DNA of 64,000 nucleotides, taken from contig JAINUG010000110.1 of the NCBI GenBank assembly GCA_029706075.1, forward strand, positions 1,273,213 through 1,337,212, given 5' to 3'. Positions within the stretch are counted from its first letter, which is position 1. Each line of letters starts with the position of its first letter. This document shows positions 54,047 through 64,000 of the stretch, piece after piece. The notes below the pieces were generated by a model. The model worked only from the letters and a program-made list of their open reading frames with translations, made no database searches and was not told where the DNA came from. The DNA comes from Aldrovandia affinis (taxonomy: Eukaryota; Chordata; Actinopteri; Notacanthiformes; Halosauridae). The position numbers and the translations under genes were made by a program.

Positions 54047-57000
54047 TCACTCTTCAGCCTTTTGAATTGTTCTTGTTGCCTTTTTTGCTTTTGGGCTTAC
54101 AGATGATTTACTACCAGACTGCTTCACCTTAACTTTACTTTTAGCTTTGGATTTCTTTTTGCCCCCTTTTGTACTGATGGTTTTTTTGGATACAGGCTTT
54201 TTCCTCCGTACGACATCCTCCCGTCCGATTTCTATCATGTGCTCCTCCCAAGACTTCATTTCGGTTTTGTAGCGGATTTTGTCATCTTCCGCTAGTTGAA
54301 TGTAGACCTTAAAGTAATGACAGTGACATACGCAGGTTTTCCAACATTAACACTCGCTCATAAACACTGGTGGCAGATGCTATAGACAAAAACAAATCAA
54401 CATTTTGAAAGCATTTCCAGTCGGGCACTCACCTGTTTCTGAGAGAGGTACAGTTTTTTCCAGTCGTCCAGTATCGAGATCATCTTTTCCTGGTAAAAGG
54501 AATACATTTAGCAGATTAACCAAACGTTAAAGACCGACTTCACCCAATAATCAAAATGTTATGTTTTGTCCCTCTTTCCACAAGCTATACATGACAGAAG
54601 GAGAGACGCAAAGTGGGTTTCTCAGAAATTACATAATTTGGGAAAGACAGTAGGGAAGTGATACCAAAATGCATGGATAGCTGCATTTGCGTTCTATTTT
54701 ACGAATTCGTAATGACTTTGGTTGAACGTGGGGTCTCATGGCATGCACTTGTAGTTGTCCTGGATGTATTACGACCATTACGTTGCAATGAGAGCCATAC
54801 ATTCGTTTCCTTTCCCACCACCCCAAACTGCAATGCATGGTTTTTGCATTGTTCTGGGAAAAAGACAAAATGCATTAAGGGAGACTATTTTCCAGTAAGC
54901 TGAACAGGAAGTTGCAGAAAATTTTATTTTCGATCATTTTAACTTCAATAATTCTTATATCTGCTAAATAATATGTATGTATTGTTACACTTGCACTACA
55001 GCAAGGAAGTACAGCATAAAATAATTACACAACCATAAAAAACTGAAATAAACAGCAGTGATAGAATCGAAGAGAGAGCTGCTGCATATCTGCATGTCCT
55101 TGGTTTCTCCAAAGACACTTAGCAGTTACATGCGACTACCACTGATGGAATTTCTCACCGGCATTGTCGTTCCTCTGGCTTCATCGAAGTGCTCTGCCAT
55201 GAAAATATTGACAGCCGATTTGGCCCGTTTGGGCTTGCCCAGCAATGTGAGCTCCTAAAAATGAAAAAATGAAAAAAAGATCCATTAAATTGTGCATTTC
55301 CAATGTTGGTTTTAAATATTCTATGAATGTACAATTATGAAAAGATAAGGGCAATGCAACATTCACTTCCATATCCTCTTCTGAGACCTCACCGGTTTCC
55401 ACTGGCACATTTTAAATTCCAATCTTAAATAGTCACATAAAAAAACATAATACACTGTACCAGGTCCAAATGTATAGCCTTCAAGTTTTTTTACTTTAAA
55501 AGTGAATACAAAATAGCACTACATAACCATAACATAGCACTCTCAATATCCAAAATAGCCGTGACTGAAGTGACACAGCAAACTAGCAGCTGCATATTTC
55601 CCCATGCTCCATGACATGAAATGCAAAATGTTCCCTAACATTGATAAACCCCTATAAGTCTCCTTGTTCTGTATTCCATGACATTTGTAACTGATGAGCC
55701 CAGCATCAAATTAACCCGATGGTAGTGGCCTGTGTAGGAATAGCCGCCAGTGTACTTTTCTCACCCGTCTTTTCCTGGTGGCCTTCCTTTTTGCCATTTT
55801 CTGCCTCCTCTCCTCCTTCAGTGCTGCCGACTGTGCTGGAGTGAGCTGGGATTGGTACCGCACCTTCTCCACTTTGTACTGCGCCTGATCAGCTAGTGAA
55901 GCCTCCTCAAAGGGCTTCAATAAAAACAGTTAGAAATTAGTTCCATATGGATATTTAATGTACCACACCACCTAAGAGACTGACCTGAATTATGCTTATA
56001 AACCAAAAATATTCCCAGTGTACATGCACTGTCTTACCCGTTTCTGTTCTGGTGACATTGTTCTCCAATACAGAGCAATCTTTCTTACGACATCCACAAC
56101 TTTCAAATCTATGACGGAAAAAACAACACAAGCTACAACGTAAGACTCATTCAAATTAATTAAATATCAAAAGATAACAGTGAAACAATTTGCTCCTGAT
56201 TTGTATGTTGCTCTTGTGTGGAATAATGTCTATAGGGAGCAATAAGCTATATTTCATAGATCCATGAATTTTGAGTAAAATAATGTAACGTTGCATGTAC
56301 ACATTCGCAATGCTCAGCTCAAAACAATTGTGTAAGAAAACTCAAGAGCATCCCTTTTCACCTGGATGTTGTCTGACCACAAGGGGACGCTGATGTTTCA
56401 CAAATCTCATGTACCCCGTCAAGGGCCTTTTGGGGTGCTGGGCCGAGGTGGAACTGAAGCTTTTACAAACTACAACAGCACTGGTGCACCTTAACGATAA
56501 ATAAAACGGGGGTCAAATAAATCGTTCTTTTTAGCATCAGAAGTAAGCGCAATAACTAGCCAACACAACATGGCTCCTCCTCACACACTTCAAGTAGTGT
56601 TATAGCATTAGCTAACTTGCCAGTAACAACAAAGATTCAAGTCATTATGCTAGCTAAATGGAAGGTTAACGTTAGCTAACAGATTTTATTTTTTGTTTAA
56701 AAAAAAAGAAAAAATAAGGCTCTTAGGAGCATTCAGTGATGACACTCGCTTTGCTTTCGATTAAATAATACAAATAATATTACTATTAGTAGCAGATTTA
56801 CGTTAATCTAGCTAGCGGCCAAGAGCAGCTATTAGGAAGCTAGCTACCAAGTGATGCACTTCGTTTTTGCATGACTACTGACGTTAATGGCCAAGTCTAA
56901 AGTCATAGAGCTAACGTTAGCTATTTGCGTATGACAACAAGAAGCCAAAGGACGCTCTACCGTTAGCTCGCTAACTAGCTAACGTTAGGATTGACTTACC

Positions 57001-57082
57001 TTACAATAGATGCATTTGAGAAAAGACCAACTGATTTAAATAAAAGGTTGGCTCCAAAAGAAATTAAACTAAAGGACACCAT
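54047..57082 (-). CDS. tfam: tfam, mitochondrial transcription factor A
   Basis: TFAM binds, bends and packages mitochondrial DNA and activates its promoters (family knowledge). Seven minus-strand exons join in frame: 57000-57082, 56362-56489, 56038-56108, 55765-55914, 55159-55254, 54433-54489, 54047-54307, giving 281 residues. Residues 1 to about 45 form a hydrophobic, basic presequence ([20 protein letters not shown]). HMG box A starts at about residue 47 ([17 protein letters not shown]) and contains [21 protein letters not shown] basic linker ([12 protein letters not shown]) leads to HMG box B at about 152 ([19 protein letters not shown]), ending [15 protein letters not shown]. The 51-residue tail after about 230 is one-third lysine, so the protein is longer than human TFAM (246). 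It is divergent with cisd1 and convergent with polr3d. Confidence 0.97.
56640..56990. repeat. Cluster of GCTAACGTTAGC palindromic motifs
   Basis: In tfam intron 1 the self-complementary core CTAACGTTAG or its half-sites recur at about 56665-56680, 56910-56922 and 56960-56989. The same motif occurs at 15931-15960, and related AGCTAGC runs occur near 10.78-10.89 kb and 63.16-63.18 kb. Such runs are common in fish DNA; no function is shown. Confidence 0.6.
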
Positions 57083-58758
57083 TCTTGGTGAAAATAAATC
57101 TGTCACACGATACATATGAAAAGTGAAACATGCATGGGGTTATTAGGTAATGGTAGCAACCTTATTGCTATAGTTAGTTTTTTGACTTCACCCCGCCTCT
57201 CCTCTGCTCTACTCAGCCACAAGGCGCATAACTATGATCCAGTCCTGGTAGAGTCTCTTAGGAACCGCGAAGATATGCGTCATAATTGGTCTTCAGACAA
57301 GACACATCGACGTTTTCATTGGCCACTGACTTGGAGCGCCTATTCGAGTCAGTGGCCAATGAAAACGTAGAATATCCGTGTCCTGTAAACATCGTGCAGC
57401 ACGAGACCATGCTATGAGATATTAAGTAAAGCAAACTGGACATCTGCCCTCTACCGGTAAGTATGCATTAAAATGTAGTTTCCATTGTAGTCAATGGGGA
57501 AAACAAGACTTTTGCAGATTTTTAACGGAGAAATAAATTACATTTAGAATGTTCTGCTTGTTTCGAGAGATCAATAGCATCAGCCTTGCTAGCGAACGAA
57601 TTCTGGCTCATCAATGCAATTTAGCTTGTCAAAAGGATTTGATATTGACTATTTTTCATCAATAAAATAATCTAAAAAATAGCCTAACATTATGTGTTTC
57701 AGGTATATGTAACGTTATTAATACTGTAATCGCCGTGAGAACAACACTAAAGCCTGGCCATGCCCGCCCCTTGGGTTTACAGGTCACCACCGTCAGAGCC
57801 AATGTATGCAGCTCAATACGCGGTTTCTACACTTACTTTTTGGGCCTGGACATTTCCTCTTTTTTCTAAGTGCATTATGGGAGAAGGCCATGTAGTTGTC
57901 TGCTTATTTTATGATTCGCTACAATGTAGTACAAATCCAATCGCTTTCGTTCAGAAGTGACTCAATTGCAGACACACACAAGATGAACAATTCACGACAA
58001 ACTTTTCTTTAGAATTCTGAATAAATCCAGTTTCTTTCAACATAAAGGGCAAGGACATAAAGCCATAAAGTCATATTGATATATTGTTATTATTTATGTT
58101 ATTTTGTTTAGTTTTTTAGTTAATTTTCTCCAGACCACCAAAACATTTTTTAAAACTACAAACAATTGTCTGAATACTTTTAACGCCAGCAAAAGGTTTA
58201 ACAAAAGAACTAAAATAATTCCGGGCTGTAATAATTGTTGTGGACTGTGAAACAAGCAAGGACACACTAAAATTACTTTCACTTTCTGTCCAGCCAGAAT
58301 TACACACATTACTCATGACCATGGTATTAAGTAAAATATAGGTGAATCAGCATTTTACAATTATCTAAACTATCTAGGCCTATTCGACAGAACTTACTAC
58401 CGCACATGGGTACCCAGCACGCATTTATAAACTCTCACTGAGTTAGAGACTGAAGAAAACACCTGTCACGTATTAGCATATTCAGAACAGCTTTGACAAA
58501 ACTTCCGTTCTTACGTCAGTAAGGTTGTTGCTAAAGGGGCGGAGAGTTGAACACAAACCGGACGTTCCTCTGATTTGTTTACATATCCAATGTGACATGC
58601 TAGGACCAATCATGAAATAGTACTCGTTCTGTGCGAAGAGAAAAGCAACATATTTAAAGTCACATGGTATTTCGGTGATGCGGATGTTTTACAAGCGATT
58701 GACCTTAAGTTACTGCAAAGTTAAAAGGAACGGTGCCGGCTGAGTAGCACGAACAAAC
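57083..58758. promoter_or_regulatory. Head-to-head tfam/cisd1 intergenic promoter region
   Basis: This 1.7-kb space separates the divergent start codons of tfam and cisd1. On the cisd1 side it contains TTACGTCA (58511-58518), a GC box GGGGCGG (58536-58542), CCAAT boxes (58587-58591, 58606-58610) and a TATTTAAA (58651-58658) about 100 bp before the ATG. On the tfam side is the inverted repeat at 57310-57368. A GC box lies near 57.76 kb and a GCATTATGGGA (57872-57882) resembles a ZNF143-type half-site. No ube2d1-like coding sequence is present. Confidence 0.65.
57310..57368. repeat. Perfect 22-bp inverted repeat with CCAAT boxes
   Basis: Arms 57310-57331 and 57347-57368 are exact reverse complements (each contains CATTGGCCACTGACT or its complement) around a 15-nt loop. 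Each arm carries one CCAAT/ATTGG box, so two NF-Y-type sites face each other 228-286 bp upstream of the tfam ATG. A further GACAC/GTGTC pair flanks the arms at 57301-57305 and 57378-57382. Confidence 0.93.
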
Positions 58759-60215
58759 ATGAGCTCCAGTACTCACTCGAAAGGTAAGGTGAATCTCGGT
58801 TCAACTACATTGCATAGCTTTATCATTCTTGAAACTGCTATTTAATAATATACGCACATGTTCTCACCTTGGCGCGACAGCCTTCCCTGTAGTTAAATCC
58901 AAATAAATTCTTAGCTTGGTGATCTAATTAAGGAGAGCACAGCCTATTATTCCATGGAGATTTTGACAGCTTTAAAAGTGTATGTTTTCATTAGTTTCAC
59001 CAACGTGAATTCTCTGGAAATGACGTCAAATGCACTTAAATGATTCACACAAGCACAGATTTATTTTGCTGGCTGCAGTCTGGAACACTGTCAAACAGAG
59101 GGGGTAATGTACGGTATAATATAGCTAGACTGATAACTGGATCAGATAAGGATACAGGCATTTTATGGACCCCTGCTGCGTATTGCGTTATAGATAGATG
59201 GATAGACAGGGAGTCTGGAAAGAAAGATACTGAATGAATTTTTTTTCCTATGTGTGTATCTGGTTTTTATATTTTATTATGCCTGGTGCTGAGAATTAAT
59301 ATCTGTGGAACTGCATTAGGCATTAAAACCTAAAGACATTTAAAGGGTTTAAAATGTAATCCCCTTTTGTCAAATAGCATTCAGGCCTAATACATGGCTA
59401 TATAAATAGGTTTCATTTCCTTATTTAAAAAGGTTTTATTTTCCCCATTATACAGCTGAATGGCTAACCGCCATTTCTTTGACTGCTGGGACTGCAGCAG
59501 TGAGTATTCTGGTCTACAAAACGTTTTTCTCCAAGAATGAAAACAGCAAGCCCAAGGTGAACTTAGATCTGCAGAAGGACAACCCCAAAGTTGTGCATGC
59601 CGTTGACATGGAGGACCTGGGAGACAAAGCAGTGTACTGCAGATGCTGGCGGTCTAAGAAGGTAAAAAGAGAATGTGACAACCTATCTGTAATTTACATC
59701 GCTAACATTTGTTTTGGGTATACAGCCTCCCTGCACATGATTGTGTACTGCATATTAGCAATTAGACCTGAATAACTGATTCCAGATAGCTACTTTGATG
59801 GAGTGGGCTACTTTGATGGAGTGGACTCCATTGATTGACACCGCATCCCTCCCCCTACAATAATTGCATTTCTTGCTGCCCTTTTAACCAATTTTCCTTC
59901 GTCTGTGCAAAATGTGATGTATAGCATAGCATTTCCCCTTATTTTGCTTACAATATTATGCTGATGTATCCTAAATGACTGTTTGTAATCTCTTTAGTGT
60001 GGACCATAGGAAGAATAGTTGTTACTACAGTGGGGATCTGAATTTAGTGTAGAAGTTAAGGTAGTTTACCTTGTTTTAAGTTAGTTTTCTGTGTTGTAAC
60101 ATTGTCGTCTTTGCGTTTTTGACAGTTTCCCTTGTGTGACGGTTCCCACACAAAGCACAATGAAGAGACTGGTGATAATGTGGGTCCTCTCATTATAAAA
60201 AGAAAGGAAGCTTGA
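58759..60215 (+). CDS. cisd1: cisd1, CDGSH iron-sulfur domain protein 1 (mitoNEET)
   Basis: mitoNEET is an outer mitochondrial membrane homodimer that carries a redox-active, transferable 2Fe-2S cluster facing the cytosol (family knowledge). Three exons join in frame: 58759-58783, 59456-59661 and 60126-60215, giving 106 residues (human 108). A short N-terminus ([11 protein letters not shown]) precedes one membrane segment at about residues 12-29 ([18 protein letters not shown]). The CDGSH domain follows: [58 protein letters not shown]. All four cluster ligands are present (Cys70, Cys72, Cys81, His85). It is transcribed away from tfam and toward ipmk. Confidence 0.98.
59789..59824. repeat. 18-bp perfect tandem duplication
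   Basis: GCTACTTTGATGGAGTGG occurs twice head to tail (59789-59806, 59807-59824) in cisd1 intron 2. Confidence 0.95.
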
Positions 60216-61370
60216 AGAATCCTCACTGCACTTCCAAACACTGCTGCTGCAGACTTGTAATTCATTTTCTCATCGAAATATACATTGTATTTTGACATAA
60301 ATATAATTTGTATGTGTTGGCATGTGCGTATGTATTTTCCATGTCTTCTGTATGGGGATGTTAACACTAAATCAACAGTTGTATAGCATTTGTTTGGGGT
60401 AATTGTTTGGATAGACAGGGAAGAGTAATTCCATTCATTTGGCACTGGTAGCTACAATGTTGCTGCCTAGAAACTGTATTCCTAATGCTCATAAAAACAG
60501 ATTGGATTTATATCGTTATGGATGGGTCATAGTTTAACTTGTGCATTTTTATCTGATAACCCTTTTCATGAAATGAGTTTGATATCAGCACTTTACTTGC
60601 AAACCCTTTATGATCAATGTGTTGGCAACTCCTCTGACTTCCTTATCACAGTGTCTGCCTGACCTTTGGCACATTAAAAAAAAAAAAAAGGTCATAAAAA
60701 CTGACTAACATCTAGTTAAATGGGTTAAGCCTAATATAAATTACTAATGTTTCACACATGAAAAGTGACCGCATAATTTGTCAAGCATGTGTTTTCAGAA
60801 AACTATTGCTAGGCCACAAATGTCTTTCCATATGAAATGTAAGAGGTCAGTAAATACTCTTAAGATGAGGAGGGTAAAGATTATTGGTGAAATGATTGTT
60901 ATGGAAAATAAAACATTAGTCTTATGCTTGTGCAGGACCTACATATAAGGTAAATTAGCCATGTTGTCACAAACACATTTTTAACATTCCCTTGTTAATG
61001 CTATCATTACCAAACGTGTTGTAAAATTCTACATGCACTACTATGGATTGATGCAGTATTGTAAGTATTTGTCTTCCAAGATGGGCTCTGGTTGTGATGT
61101 TTTTCCATTCTGAAATGCCATTGGATTTATGCCCTGTGTCTTGATCATGATTCTACTTGAAGTAGTTCAGATCGGTTTTTGACAGTACTGTTTTATGAAA
61201 AATGACATCTTTAGGGTATGATTATTTTGGTTCAGCAGTTTAAAAAAAAATCAGTGGCCTTGTGTGTTTACCAAATGCCTTCTCTTGGGTGAATATCAGG
61301 GACTGGAATCAAGCAATGCTGATGTATTCAACGGAAAATGTGTCAATAAAAAAAAATGTTCAATACAGAA
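60216..61370 (+). other. cisd1: cisd1 3' UTR (probable)
   Basis: No further coding exon follows the cisd1 stop. A consensus AATAAA at 61345-61350, followed by A/T-rich sequence, would give a 3' UTR of about 1.15 kb. An earlier AATAAA near 60.91 kb could give a shorter form. Confidence 0.5.
61345..61350 (+). terminator. cisd1: cisd1 distal polyadenylation signal (AATAAA)
   Basis: Consensus hexamer within GTCAATAAAAAA, the strongest candidate downstream of cisd1. Confidence 0.5.
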
Positions 61371-62999
61371 TGCTTCTGGATTTGTTGAAACATTACAAGC
61401 GGTCTCCTCTCCTGCATTGCTTTGATTGTTAATTAGAGAATAGTTTAACTTGACTATATTTGTGTTGTCTGTCATTGTACACTTCCTGTAATGTGTGCAT
61501 TGGTTCACCAACCTCAACAGCAGATAATTATTGAATATTACAAAAAAAGAAAGCTATTGAGAGCACGACTGTCCGTACTGATAGCGTACACAATTAAATG
61601 TATAGTTTTATTTGTCATTTATAATTAAAAATGCTAATACTAATAACACTAACAAACAACATTTGAGCTGCAATTATTATGGTCATCCAGTAGAGGGCAA
61701 TGTATTTCCATTTCAGTTGATCAGTTTCAGGTCGTGATTCAGGGTGTGTCAGACCGTATTCCCATTGGCTCTATCAATATTCAATTGTTTTGGTATGCTC
61801 TGTTTGATACATCTATGCTAGAAACGGAGTGTTACCATTATTTATGCGTTCATCATGTACTGTGGATCTGTTTCCCAACAGAACTACTTTTGCGGTTTTG
61901 GACCTGATCGAAGCTAAAATGAAACATTCGCCAATTCTTAATCTTGTTCACTAGGATATATGTCATATTTAATTTCCTACTACATCAATCTGTTTTTGTA
62001 ACTGGAATAAATGTTCACTGTTCATAAATGTTGGAGCAGGGATACATTTTCTGTTTTGAAGAACCAGTAAGAACCATCATAGACTAACATTTAAAAGTAA
62101 ACTGATCTTCTCTAACGACACGATAAGGATATTTTCCGATTTTCCAAGTCCAGACAGTTATTTATATTTAAATCATCACTGCATGCCTTTTCTTGTCAAC
62201 AAGAATGTTCCCTTCAAGATAGCAAGATAGCTAACATACAAGTGAAACATTCAGAACATAGAAATAAAATGGGTTATTACTGCTTCGACTTCTATTCCAG
62301 GGTTTCTGGGACTTTCGAATGCTGGTAGCCTACATCTACGAAACAGTTCATGTGCCAATTACGTGTATATCATCTATTTAGACTGCACTTAATTTTGCTG
62401 ATCACAATAATTGATTATAATGTTAATGTCTCTTCATATTCGACACAGTATTATTATTCAATTAGTAAACCATGTAAAGAACAACTTTTCGCCCCTGCAA
62501 TGACTGCATCTTGACTATTGCAAACCATAAACACCATGATTATCGTTTTTTCAGACAGGATGTATACATGAAGAATTATATCATGAATGCCATTAACAAG
62601 GAAATTGCATTTCTAATTAAATGCAATCTGGTGACAATGTATTTGATACGCCTTGCTGATCACCACATACAGTAACTCGAAACTATTTTGAGCAGGCTTA
62701 GTGCTCGTTATAATCCCATCGTTATAATTATGTACAGATTAAAATGTTACACAGATATCAGACAGTGTGCCAAAATTACCATACATTTAATTAAACTTTT
62801 AATTCTGCTTAACTTCACTTTTTATTTAAGTCATAGGCTATTAATTTCTAATGCGATATTTCAACAGTAGTGGCATACGTAAAGTTGTTGTTGACGCTAT
62901 TCGCAGAGATAAATGTTACGACAGTACTGGAAAAGCCGCAAATGTGTCAGACGACAGTGGGTAGAGTCGCTTACCCTAGTTTACGGGAACTGGATCATA
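61371..62999. other. Intergenic region between cisd1 and ipmk
   Basis: AT-rich DNA between two tandem genes. I recognise no repeat family or gene in it; another AATAAA lies near 62.0 kb. Confidence 0.7.
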
Positions 63000-63668
63000 C
63001 TGGGTGACAAACGCGTGATGGTATAATAAAGTGGGAAGAGATTCCGAGAGCATCCTTCCATTCTGGGTGTGAGAAATCGGAAATACATCAACTGTGCTTC
63101 GGAACGGCTTGTTTTCTTCTATTGCTCTGCTTCACGTCAGAGAGAGAGGGAGAGAAGCTAGCTGGCTAGCTAGCTAATGCGTCAGGGGTGATGACACGTT
63201 CGCTTGCCTGCTGGAATGTGTAGATGCAAGCAACAAACGAAGCTGGTTTTATTATGTATCTTTATACTATTCAGACATCAGATTTTAGGCGTCAGGAACA
63301 GTGTCTGGAATAATTTCGCCTGTCTTGGAATCGTATGAGGTTCCTATCTTCAGTTGTGATCACAAATACAGAGGAGGAGCACTGACGTCCCTCAGTGAGG
63401 AAGTGGGATGTGGCGAGCTTGTATTTTGCATTGCCGTTTAAGATGTGAAAATCATTTGAGAAAGGGTTCGGGGACCTTGTTACATGATAGCCTGAAGTTA
63501 TAGACTGGGCAGCCCAATAGACTACCAAAATGAAGTCTTGTTTTATTCATCGAAATTGTGCCGCGGAACCACGTTGGCTTGCAATATGAAACCAATATGT
63601 GAAATTTAATGCAGCTATGTAGCTACCTGGCTATTTTTTTTCATATTTAAGAAGAGCCATTAACTTTC
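63000..63668 (+). promoter_or_regulatory. ipmk: ipmk promoter and 5' UTR region
   Basis: Upstream of the ipmk start. It contains a GA-rich run (GAGAGAGAGGGAGAGAAG near 63.14 kb) followed by GCTAGCTAGCTAGC-like sequence. No TATA box stands out and the transcription start cannot be fixed. Confidence 0.4.
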
Positions 63669-63882
63669 ATGACAGCAGTTAAAATGTCAACCCAACATCA
63701 AATAATGGACTCATCTCTAGCACTGGGGAAATTGGAAATAAAAAGTCCTGGGAGTCTGGATATTCGTCACTCTGGACCATTGAAGGGGAGAACCATACAG
63801 GATGGAACTCAAACTCACCTGAATGGCTGTGTTCCACTCTCCCATCAAGTGGCTGGCCATAAGTACGGCGTAGACAAAGTCG
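63669..63882 (+). CDS. ipmk: ipmk exon 1, inositol polyphosphate multikinase (partial)
   Basis: IPMK phosphorylates inositol tris- and tetrakisphosphates (and PIP2) in the nucleus and cytoplasm (family knowledge). This exon encodes a variable N-terminus and then LNGCVPLSHQVAGHKYGVDK V, nearly identical to the conserved start of the vertebrate IPMK kinase fold. It ends phase 1 at a GTCAGT donor after the Val codon plus G, as expected before the next exon's Gly. The first ATG (63669) has a weak context; an in-frame ATG at 63684 (AAAATGTC) is better and may be the real start. The catalytic PxxxDxKxG motif and the rest lie off the right edge. Confidence 0.95.
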
Positions 63883-64000
63883 GTCAGTATGTTTATCAGA
63901 TGTTGTTTATTCATGTTTCCAACGTGGAACTGCCAATGCTTGTTTTCCATGCTTGTTGGTCTCTAAATAATAACTAGAGATATTTATTGAATTTCTAAAT
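63883..64000 (+). other. ipmk: ipmk intron 1 (start)
   Basis: Sequence after the exon 1 donor to the window edge. It remains open to 63977 but does not continue IPMK homology. Confidence 0.85.

Noticed and set aside
57083..58758. Search for ube2d1 exons between tfam and cisd1
   Set aside because: No frame resembles the highly conserved ubiquitin-conjugating core, so the gene is taken as absent from this interval.

Overview
The window is nuclear DNA of a ray-finned (teleost-type) fish. The evidence is spliced vertebrate genes with GT-AG introns, AT-rich introns of 20 kb or more, long CA/TG microsatellites, tRNA-derived SINEs (two with a V-SINE-like core and L2-type tail), Tc1, PIF/Harbinger and L2/Rex-type LINE relics. 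I see no bacterial or viral genes. No single-frame ORF longer than one exon is a convincing gene; all real coding sequence is in exons.

Layout. From 1 to about 46.1 kb lies the 5' part of bicc1 (Bicaudal-C, KH/SAM RNA-binding protein) on the minus strand: exon 1 at 45663-45855, a 47-nt exon 2 at 22357-22403 and exon 3 at 2312-2381. The rest of the gene lies off the left edge. Its two large introns (about 23.3 and 20.0 kb) hold nearly all the repeats: a long inverted repeat (7199-8025), a LINE 3' end (14.87-15.65 kb), a Tc1 relic (16.44-17.09 kb), a SINE with perfect target duplications next to a Harbinger relic (21.0-22.1 kb), two V-SINEs, a 16-copy 43-bp minisatellite (35421-36117) and a Tc1-type MITE. 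From 46.1 to 49.4 kb is intergenic DNA with another MITE copy.

From 49.4 to 64 kb is a compact cluster: polr3d (RNA polymerase III subunit RPC4, +, 49933-53442), tfam (mitochondrial transcription factor A, -, 54047-57082), cisd1 (mitoNEET, +, 58759-60215) and the first coding exon of ipmk (inositol polyphosphate multikinase, +, 63669-63882). polr3d and tfam converge tail to tail with polyadenylation signals about 230 bp apart. tfam and cisd1, both genes for mitochondrial proteins, are head to head across 1.7 kb that carries a perfect 22-bp inverted repeat with CCAAT boxes.

The neighbourhood is the fish counterpart of human 10q21 (IPMK-CISD1-UBE2D1-TFAM-BICC1), with three differences seen here: polr3d sits between bicc1 and tfam, ube2d1 is absent between tfam and cisd1, and cisd1 is inverted relative to tfam. 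I found no wholly new biological system. The best leads are the long inverted repeat, the minisatellite, the tfam/cisd1 inverted repeat and the rearranged gene order.
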